This document shows, piece after piece, positions 8,512-13,755 of a stretch of DNA of 23,271 nucleotides. How positions within the stretch are numbered: the stretch's first letter is position 1; the number at the start of each line of letters is the position of its first letter. The stretch lies in NCBI GenBank assembly GCA_964481395.1, contig CAYZYG010000081.1, positions 1-23,271 on the forward strand. Reading direction: 5' to 3'. This stretch comes from JBFMFH01 sp964481395. Lineage in GTDB: Bacteria > Acidobacteriota > Vicinamibacteria > Vicinamibacterales > JAKQTR01. The notes under the pieces were generated by a model. That model did no database searches. It had not been told where the DNA came from and saw nothing but the letters and a program-made list of their open reading frames with translations. Made by a program: the position numbers and the translations under genes.

Positions 8512-8524
8512 CTCAACGGTTGAG
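8512..8524 (+). promoter_or_regulatory. Small palindrome in the Fe-S carrier leader
   Basis: CTCAACGGTTGAG, with arms CTCAA and TTGAG, lies just after the predicted transcription start and before the GGAG ribosome binding site. It could be an operator or a small leader hairpin. No known consensus is matched with certainty. Confidence 0.35.
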
Positions 8525-8546
8525 CGTGGTGAAGGAGCCCCAGACT

Positions 8547-8894
8547 ATGAGCGACGTGTCCACCGTGACGATGATCAATGTGTCCCCGACGGCTGCCACC
8601 AAGATCCAGGAGCTGCTGGCTGAGGAACAGAAGCCCCAGAGCGGCCTCCGCGTGTTCGTGCAGGGAGGCGGCTGCTCCGGATTCCAGTACGGTCTGATGA
8701 TCGAGGACAGCCCCGGGCCGACCGACCAGGCGTTCGAATCGAATGGCGTCAAGCTCTTCGTGGATCCGATCAGCGCCAGGTACCTGCAGGGCGCGGAAGT
8801 CGACTTCATCGACAACGTGACCGGCGGGGGATTCACCATCCGGAACCCGAACGCGAAGTCGACCTGCGGCTGCGGATCGTCATTCAACGCGTAG
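8547..8894 (+). CDS. erpA: HesB/IscA-family iron-sulfur carrier (ErpA-like)
   Basis: 115 residues from ATG 8547, preceded by AAGGAG 9 bases upstream; an in-frame start at 8520 would overlap the leader and is less likely. A-type carrier signature: Cys43 in GGGCSGFQYG and Cys107 and Cys109 in the C-terminal TCGCGSSF. These three cysteines hold a [2Fe-2S] or [4Fe-4S] cluster that is passed to target apoproteins. The length and the IRNPNAKSTCGCGSSF ending fit ErpA best, though IscA cannot be excluded. No isc or suf genes are nearby. The next gene is an iron/peroxide-type regulator fused to a diiron domain, suggesting a shared iron theme. Confidence 0.9.
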   Translation: MSDVSTVTMINVSPTAATKIQELLAEEQKPQSGLRVFVQGGGCSGFQYGLMIEDSPGPTDQAFESNGVKLFVDPISARYLQGAEVDFIDNVTGGGFTIRNPNAKSTCGCGSSFNA

Positions 8895-9018
8895 CGGCTT
8901 GGTCCTTCGGTGCGCAAGTCGAGACGTATGTGCGCCTTCAGGACTAAGGGCTGAGCGAGCGGGTCTCACCCGAGGCCCGAAGGCAGGACGTCGCCGAAGT
9001 TGCGAGTCGAAGCACCCA

Positions 9019-9035
9019 GGCCCGGCAGCCGGGCC
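9019..9035 (+). promoter_or_regulatory. Perfect GC hairpin in the leader of the Fur fusion gene
   Basis: GGCCCGG-CAG-CCGGGCC forms a 7-base-pair stem with a 3-base loop, 21 bases before ATG 9057. There is no T-run, so it is not a classical terminator. It might limit read-through from the Fe-S carrier gene or affect translation. The rest of the 162-base gap shows no gene. Confidence 0.45.
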
Positions 9036-9056
9036 GGCGTGCGGAGGTTCAATCTC

Positions 9057-10052
9057 ATGCCGGCGATCGCCGAGCCCGCGATCGAAGAGGTTTCCCGCCT
9101 GCGACCGGCAGGCGGGAAGCGTTCTTCGAAGCGGGAACGTATACTGAGCGTCTTTCTCAGCCATGAGGGCCATCTCAGCGCCGATGACCTCGTGGACCTG
9201 ATCCGTCAGAGCGACCATCGAATCAGCCGGGCGACGGTCTACCGGACGCTCCAATGGATGGTCGACGCCGGGATCGCCCGGAAGGTGGATTTCGGGGAGG
9301 GCCGGTTCCGCTTCGAGCACTCGTACCGGCATCCGCGCCACTTCCACCTGATCTGCAAGACCTGCAACCGGTCGCTCGAGTTCCTCAGCTCCGATATAGA
9401 AGCCCTGATCGAGGAAGTGGCGGCGGCGCGCCATTTTTCAGCCCGCCAGAGCGTGCTGCAGATCTACGGCACGTGTGAGGCGTGCCGCACGGGCCGCCCA
9501 GGCCAGCCCGAGCCCGCGACGAGCGAGCTGGTGTTCGCGCGCGATGCCCTCCGGATTGCCATCGCCACCGAGCGATCCGGCCTGGAGTTCTACTCGCGGG
9601 CGGCGCGGCTGGCCGGCAACGCCAGAGGCCGTCGCGTCTTCCAGAAGCTCGCCGACGAGGAGCGGGACCATCTGTCGACGCTCGAGGCGCGGTACCAGAC
9701 GCTGCTGGCTCAGGATCCGGAACTCGAGTCGCGGCCGACGTTCCTGTTCTTCAAGGGGGCCGCCAACGGCTTGTTCGCGGCAGCCGCCGACGAGATTGCC
9801 ACAGGTGTGGACGACCGGCAGGCGCTCAAGATCGGGATCAAATGCGAGCGTCAGTCCCACCGGTTCTTCAAGCGGTACGGAGAGCGGTTCGAGGACTCGG
9901 AGGGAAAGCGGATCTTCCTGGAATTCGCCGACGAGGAACGAGCGCACCTCGACCTCCTGTTGCGCGAGTACATCGCACTGACGAAGCGGCGGCCCGCGCC
10001 CGCCAGGCGCCAGGCAGGGCAGCCGTCGCGCCGGCGCGTCCGGACGCGATGA
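9057..10052 (+). CDS. Fur-family regulator fused to a rubrerythrin/ferritin-like diiron domain
   Basis: 331 residues in one uninterrupted frame from ATG 9057, with GGAGG 9 bases upstream. Residues 25-143 are a complete Fur-type repressor: winged helix with the ISRATVYRTLQWM recognition helix (56-68), a His-rich metal segment (H88, H92, H95, H97) and both structural-zinc pairs (C100/C103 and C140/C143). After a Pro/Gly linker (144-156), residues 160-308 are a four-helix ferritin-like domain. Its likely diiron ligands are E172, E202 and H205 (ExxH), E264, E294 and H297 (ExxH). Typical Fur proteins end near residue 140-150. I infer that the diiron site senses iron, oxygen or peroxide and alters DNA binding, or that it detoxifies peroxide. 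The stop overlaps the next start (ATGA). Confidence 0.9.
   Translation: MPAIAEPAIEEVSRLRPAGGKRSSKRERILSVFLSHEGHLSADDLVDLIRQSDHRISRATVYRTLQWMVDAGIARKVDFGEGRFRFEHSYRHPRHFHLICKTCNRSLEFLSSDIEALIEEVAAARHFSARQSVLQIYGTCEACRTGRPGQPEPATSELVFARDALRIAIATERSGLEFYSRAARLAGNARGRRVFQKLADEERDHLSTLEARYQTLLAQDPELESRPTFLFFKGAANGLFAAAADEIATGVDDRQALKIGIKCERQSHRFFKRYGERFEDSEGKRIFLEFADEERAHLDLLLREYIALTKRRPAPARRQAGQPSRRRVRTR
9092..9118. repeat. 11-bp perfect inverted repeat inside the start of the Fur fusion gene
   Basis: Arms TTCCCGCCTGC (9092-9102) and GCAGGCGGGAA (9108-9118) around GACCG. It lies in codons 12-21, in the variable N-terminal tail before the DNA-binding domain. It could be an operator for self-regulation, an mRNA hairpin, or an inserted palindromic repeat read through as protein. 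Confidence 0.7.
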
Positions 10053-10936
10053 GCGCGCCCGCCAGCGGGTCCCGGATCCCGGGTCCCGGATCCCGGGTCC
10101 CGGCCGCGGATCTCCACCTCCATACCACCGCCTCGGACGGTCTCGACACCCCGGCCGACCTCGTGCGGCGCGCCCGGCGGGTCGGCATCACGACCATCAG
10201 CGTCACGGACCACGACACTCTCTCGGCCATCCCGGACGTGCAGGCGCTCGCGTCCGAGGCCGGGCTGGGGTTCGTGCCCGGTGTCGAGATCACGGCCGTC
10301 TGGGAGGGGACCGACGTCCATCTCCTGGCCTACTTCGTCGATCCCCGATCACCGAGACTGGGCCAGTTTCTCTCCGATCAGCAGGCCGATCGGCTGCGAC
10401 GCGCCCGACGGATGGCTGGGCGATTGTCGGCACTCGGCGTGCCGATCGAGATCGATCGGCTGATCGAGCGTTGCGGCAAGGGCGTCGTGTCGCGCCCCGT
10501 GCTGGCCCGGGCGCTGGTGGAAGCCGGGTACGTGGCGAGCGTCGACGCGGCGTTCGACCGCTACCTGGCGGAAGGGCAGCCTGCCTACGTGCCGCGCTGC
10601 GGCGCCGCGCCGGCAGAAGTCGTCCAGCTCGCACGGGCCGACGGCGCGTTCGTGTCGATCGCCCATCCCGGCGTGACGGGACGGGATCACCTCATCGCGG
10701 GCCTCGTCGAGAGCGGTCTCGGGGCCATCGAGGCGTACCACCCGGATCACTCAGAGGAGGACACGGCGCGTTACCTCGCCATGGCGGACGAACACGGTCT
10801 CGCGGTGTCGGGAGGCTCGGACGACCACGGAGAGCCGACTCGCGATCGTGACGGGTTCGGCCGCGTCGGGTTGAGCGACGAGGAGTTCGCCCGCTTCTGC
10901 GCCCGCGCGGGTCGGGGCGATGCGGTCCGGACATGA
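10049..10936 (+). CDS. PHP-domain metal-dependent phosphoesterase (RNase AM / nucleoside bisphosphate phosphatase type)
   Basis: 295 residues from ATG 10049, which shares ATGA with the stop of the preceding gene; there is no separate strong ribosome binding site, so translation is probably coupled. PHP motifs in order: DLHLHTTASDG (21-31), TDHD (53-56), the GVEI glutamate, SRPVLARAL and YVP in the middle insertion, IAHPG, and a C-terminal GSDDHG. These give a trinuclear metal site. The closest known relatives are YciV/TrpH-type enzymes, which remove phosphate from 3',5'-nucleoside bisphosphates and mature the 5' ends of rRNA. The first 20 residues (GSRIPGPGSRVP) are unusual: they are the translation of a heptamer DNA array. 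Confidence 0.85.
   Translation: MSAPASGSRIPGPGSRVPAADLHLHTTASDGLDTPADLVRRARRVGITTISVTDHDTLSAIPDVQALASEAGLGFVPGVEITAVWEGTDVHLLAYFVDPRSPRLGQFLSDQQADRLRRARRMAGRLSALGVPIEIDRLIERCGKGVVSRPVLARALVEAGYVASVDAAFDRYLAEGQPAYVPRCGAAPAEVVQLARADGAFVSIAHPGVTGRDHLIAGLVESGLGAIEAYHPDHSEEDTARYLAMADEHGLAVSGGSDDHGEPTRDRDGFGRVGLSDEEFARFCARAGRGDAVRT
10067..10101. repeat. Heptamer tandem array inside a coding region, GGGTCCC/GGATCCC (5 units)
   Basis: Units GGGTCCC, GGATCCC, GGGTCCC, GGATCCC, GGGTCCC alternate exactly. It sits between the start codon of the PHP gene and its first catalytic motif, and is self-complementary. Thirty-five bases is not a multiple of three. Confidence 0.9.
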
Positions 10937-11481
10937 GCGGGCTTCCTCCTGCGGCGGTCCCCTCGGGCCTCGTCGAGCGGTGGGTGGGCGTGGCCGCCCG
11001 TGAGCTGGGCGTGCCCGTCGAGCGGCGAACGGCACTCGATCTCGCCATGGGCGAGGGGCGCCACGCGCTGCTGCTCGCGGAGACGGGCTTCGTGACGTTC
11101 GGCGTCGATTTGTTTCCTGACCGCGTCAGAGTGGCCTGCCGTCGCGCGCGGCAGGCCGGTTTGACCCTGCACGGCTGGGCGGCCGACCTGGACTCGTGGC
11201 CGTTGCCGCGGGCGCACGCCGACCTGCTGATCGTGTCGCGGTTCCTGCTCCGGGCTCGATGGGAGGATCTGCGCGACCTCGTGAGGCCGGGCGGGTTCGT
11301 CATCTACGAAACGTTCACCATGGAGCAGCTCACCCGTGGGTTCGGGCCGCGGTCGCTCGACCACCTCCTGCACCCGGGCGAACTCGTGCACGCCTTTGGC
11401 GACTGGGACATTCTCCACGCGGAGGAAGTGCTCGAACCGGCCGCCATGGCCCGTCTCGTGGCGAGGAAGCCCGTCGAATGA
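10933..11481 (+). CDS. TehB-like class I SAM-dependent methyltransferase
   Basis: 182 residues starting at ATG 10933 within an ATGA overlap with the PHP gene. Rossmann-type methyltransferase landmarks: motif I in ALDLAMGEGRHALLLAETG (about 34-52), the acidic end of strand 2 in GVDLFPDRV, the DLDSWPLP segment and the post-motif VRPGGFVIYETFT. The AMGEGRHALLLA form is close to TehB/tellurite-resistance-type methyltransferases, a broad group whose substrates are often unknown. It is the third gene of the coupled operon. A role in small-molecule or metalloid methylation is possible but not shown. Confidence 0.8.
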   Translation: MSGLPPAAVPSGLVERWVGVAARELGVPVERRTALDLAMGEGRHALLLAETGFVTFGVDLFPDRVRVACRRARQAGLTLHGWAADLDSWPLPRAHADLLIVSRFLLRARWEDLRDLVRPGGFVIYETFTMEQLTRGFGPRSLDHLLHPGELVHAFGDWDILHAEEVLEPAAMARLVARKPVE

Positions 11482-12233
11482 CCCCGCGGCCGTCTCCCCT
11501 TCTGCGCGTCAGCGATCTGCGCAAAGACCACGGCGGGCTCCGCCCGCTCCGCCTGGGCGCTCTGGCGCTCCAGCCCGGAGCGCGGACGGCGATCGTCGGC
11601 CTCGACGCGCCGGGCGCGGAAGTGCTGGTCAACCTGATCACCGGCGCCACGCTCGCCGACGCCGGGACCATCGAGGCGTTCGGCCGGCCGACGGCGTCGA
11701 TCACCAACGCGGACGATTGGCTCACCACACTCGATCGGTTCGGCGTCGTCAGCGTCCGGGCCGTGCTCATGGACCCTTTCACCATCGCCCAGAACCTGGC
11801 GATGGCGTTCACGCTGTCCGTCGATCCGATCCCGGCTGAGGTGATGCGCCGCGTCGAGGGGCTCGCAGGCGAAACAGGTCTTTCTGTGGAGGATCTGGAA
11901 ACGACGTGTGCGGACGCGAGACCTGCCGTAAGGGCTCGCTGCCACGTCGCGCGCGCGCTCGCGACCGGTCCCGAGATCCTGATCCTCGAACACGCGAACG
12001 CGCTGGTGGAGCCCTCGGATGCGGAGGTCGAGGGCTTCGGACGGGTTCTCGCACGCGTCGCGGACGCCCGCGGTACGGCGGTGCTGGCCCTGACGGCTGA
12101 CGAACGATTCGCTCGGGCGGTGGCCCGCGAGGTGTGGAGGCTCGATGCCGCGACGGGGAGGCTCCGGCCGATCTCCGGCTGGCGGCGGTGGCTGGTCAGT
12201 TATCGGTTTCCAGTAGTCAGTTTTCAGTTGTGA
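11478..12233 (+). CDS. ABC transporter ATPase homologue with no intact catalytic motifs (pseudo-ATPase)
   Basis: 251 residues from ATG 11478, again sharing ATGA with the gene before. The overall order of an ABC nucleotide-binding domain is kept: LRVSDLRKDHGG, a Walker A position, GATLADAGTIEAFGRP, the PFTIAQNLAMAF segment after the Q-loop, the helix after the signature, and the Walker B strand PEILILE. Walker A reads GLDAPGAEV (41-49) instead of GxxGxGKST. The LSGGQ position reads CADARPAVR (144-152), Walker B ends EH (171-172) instead of DE, and the H-loop histidine is missing (LALTADE). It should not hydrolyse ATP. A regulatory or structural role is possible. The last residues run into a heptamer array. 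No permease gene is nearby. Confidence 0.75.
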   Translation: MTPRPSPLLRVSDLRKDHGGLRPLRLGALALQPGARTAIVGLDAPGAEVLVNLITGATLADAGTIEAFGRPTASITNADDWLTTLDRFGVVSVRAVLMDPFTIAQNLAMAFTLSVDPIPAEVMRRVEGLAGETGLSVEDLETTCADARPAVRARCHVARALATGPEILILEHANALVEPSDAEVEGFGRVLARVADARGTAVLALTADERFARAVAREVWRLDAATGRLRPISGWRRWLVSYRFPVVSFQL

Positions 12234-12329
12234 GTTGTGAGTCGTGAGTCATGAGTCGTGAGTCATGAGTCGTGAGTCGTGAGTTATGAATAGTGAGAGT
12301 CATGAGTTATGAGGTGTGAGTCATCGGCT
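12195..12329. repeat. Long heptamer array, (G/T)TCAGTT then GTGAGTC/ATGAGTC units (about 19 units)
   Basis: Register of 7 from 12195: GTCAGTT, ATCGGTT, TCCAGTA, GTCAGTT, TTCAGTT, GTGAGTT, then GTGAGTC and ATGAGTC alternating to 12285, then degenerate units with a 2-base insertion near 12300 and further ATGAGTT/GTGAGTC units to 12329. It starts inside the coding end of the ABC-like gene and includes its TGA stop. It is AT-richer than its surroundings. Confidence 0.95.
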
Positions 12330-12359
12330 GTCCGCGCACGCGACTCTTACGTACACATC

Positions 12360-12394
12360 GAGACCTGAGAACTGAAAACTGAGAACTGATTCCC
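12360..12394. repeat. Heptamer tandem array, GAGAACT family (5 units) abutting a start codon
   Basis: Units GAGACCT, GAGAACT, GAAAACT, GAGAACT, GATTCCC; the HAD gene start follows after one base. The units are the inverse of the TCAGTTTTCAGTT units at 12217-12229, so the two could form a stem around the GTGAGTC array. Confidence 0.9.
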
Positions 12395-12395
12395 C

Positions 12396-13112
12396 ATGAC
12401 GTTGCTGCTGTTCGATGTGGACGGAACGCTGGTTTTGACCGGGGGCGCCGGGGTGCGGGCCATGAGCCGGGCGTTCGAAGAGATGTTCGGCGTGGCCAAT
12501 GGCTTCACAGGCGTGCCCATGCCCGGACGCATGGATCCCGGGATCCTCGCGGACGGTCTTCGTGCCCACGGGATCTCGGCGTCAGACGACGACCTCGCGC
12601 GCTATCGTGAACGCTACTTCACGCTGCTCATCGACGAGATGCGGGCCCCGACACCGCCGGTGCCGGGAGTGCCGCCGACGCGGCGTTACAACGGCGCGCT
12701 TCCCGGCGTGCGCGCGTTACTCGATGCGCTGTCGGCGCGCGACGACGTGTTTCTCGCGCTGCTGACGGGCAATTACGCGCGCGGGGCGCGACTGAAGCTG
12801 GAGCACTTCGACCTGTGGCGGTACTTCGACTGCGGCGCGTTCGGCGACGACGCCGCCGAGCGGCATGAGCTGGTGCCGATTGCCATCGCGCGAGCCCGCC
12901 ACGCCGGGTGTCCCGAGGTCGAGCCGCGGAACGTCGTGGTCATCGGCGACACGACCCGAGACATCGCGTGCGCTCGCGACGCAGGCGTACGCTGCCTGGC
13001 CGTCGCGACCGGGGGCGATGATCTGGAGACGCTTCGGGCTGCGGGGCCCGACGCGCTGTTCGCCACGCTCGAGGACACGCAGGCGGTCGTGGCGGCCCTG
13101 GCCAGCTACTGA
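12396..13112 (+). CDS. HAD-superfamily phosphatase (phosphoglycolate phosphatase-like)
   Basis: 238 residues from ATG 12396. HAD motifs: FDVDGTL (6-12) with nucleophile Asp7 and acid/base Asp9, LLTGN as motif II, the basic K/R region after NYARGAR, and VVIGDTTRDIACARDAG as motif III/IV. A helical cap lies between motifs I and II. It is a soluble Gph-like phosphatase; the substrate cannot be read from the sequence. No Shine-Dalgarno sequence is visible, because the leader is a heptamer array. It is on the same strand as the operon before it but separated by 162 bases of repeats, so co-transcription is uncertain. Confidence 0.85.
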   Translation: MTLLLFDVDGTLVLTGGAGVRAMSRAFEEMFGVANGFTGVPMPGRMDPGILADGLRAHGISASDDDLARYRERYFTLLIDEMRAPTPPVPGVPPTRRYNGALPGVRALLDALSARDDVFLALLTGNYARGARLKLEHFDLWRYFDCGAFGDDAAERHELVPIAIARARHAGCPEVEPRNVVVIGDTTRDIACARDAGVRCLAVATGGDDLETLRAAGPDALFATLEDTQAVVAALASY

Positions 13113-13151
13113 CGCATCGCCTTACCCCGCCGAAGACCAGCATTTCCCGTC

Positions 13152-13209
13152 GTCATTCCCACGAAGGCGGGAATCCAGGACTGGACCCCCGCTTCCGCGG
13201 GGGTGACGA
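13152..13209. repeat. 58-bp palindromic intergenic element, dRS3/REP-like
   Basis: An imperfect palindrome: the left half contains ATTCCC-N8-GGGAAT (13155-13174) and ends in CCAG; the right half starts CTGG and contains CCCCCGC-TTCC-GCGGGGG (13186-13203). The ATTCCC-N8-GGGAAT form is the same as the dRS3 element of Neisseria, and similar palindromes occur in many bacteria. It lies between two convergent genes and may act as a two-way terminator, although there is no T-run. Confidence 0.8.
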
Positions 13210-13251
13210 AGAACGTGCGTCACTCGGTGCGATGACGCCCGACGACGATGT

Positions 13252-13683
13252 CTACGAGAGCTGCGAGGTGCAGTTCGGGCACCGCGTGGCGGCGATCGGA
13301 ATCGCCGTCTTGCAGAACGGGCAGTCCTTGGTCGTCGTCGCGGCGGCCGGCGCGGGTTTCTGCAGGCGGTTCATCTGCTTCACCACGAGGAACACGGCGA
13401 ACGCGACGATGACGAACTCGATCACCGTGTTCAGAAAGATGCCGTAGTTCAGCGTCGCGACGCCGGCCTCTTTTGCCTCCGCCAGCGTGGCGAACGTGCC
13501 CTCGCCGAGCGTGACGAACAGGTTCGAGAAATCGAGCCGGCCGAGCAGCAGCCCGATGACGGGCATGAGCACGTCATTGACGATTGATGTCACGATCTTG
13601 CCGAACGCGCCGCCAATGATCACGGCGACGGCGAGATCCATGACGTTCCCGCGCATCGCAAACGCCTTGAATTCCTTGAGCAT
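13252..13683 (-). CDS. mscL: Large-conductance mechanosensitive channel MscL with C-terminal zinc ribbon
   Basis: 143 residues from ATG 13683-13681, with GGAGG just upstream on the minus strand. MscL signature FKAFAMRGNVMDLAVAVIIG at the N-terminus, first pore helix to about residue 48, a periplasmic loop, a second transmembrane helix (about 81-103), then a cytoplasmic tail. The channel opens under membrane tension and releases solutes during osmotic downshock. The tail carries two CxxC pairs (C121/C124 and C135/C138), a zinc-ribbon-like end absent from the E. coli protein. It lies 72 bases downstream of lhr on the same strand. Confidence 0.95.
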   Translation of the reverse strand: MLKEFKAFAMRGNVMDLAVAVIIGGAFGKIVTSIVNDVLMPVIGLLLGRLDFSNLFVTLGEGTFATLAEAKEAGVATLNYGIFLNTVIEFVIVAFAVFLVVKQMNRLQKPAPAAATTTKDCPFCKTAIPIAATRCPNCTSQLS

Positions 13684-13755
13684 CGTGTCCTCCGAGTGCC
13701 CCGCGCGTCGGCGGGCCCGCGGTGCGGCTATCCCACGCCTGCCCAGAGACACAGG

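Noticed and set aside
12237..12329. CRISPR-like repeat array
   Set aside because: The period is 7 bases with no spacers and no cas genes are in the window; it is a simple heptamer array.
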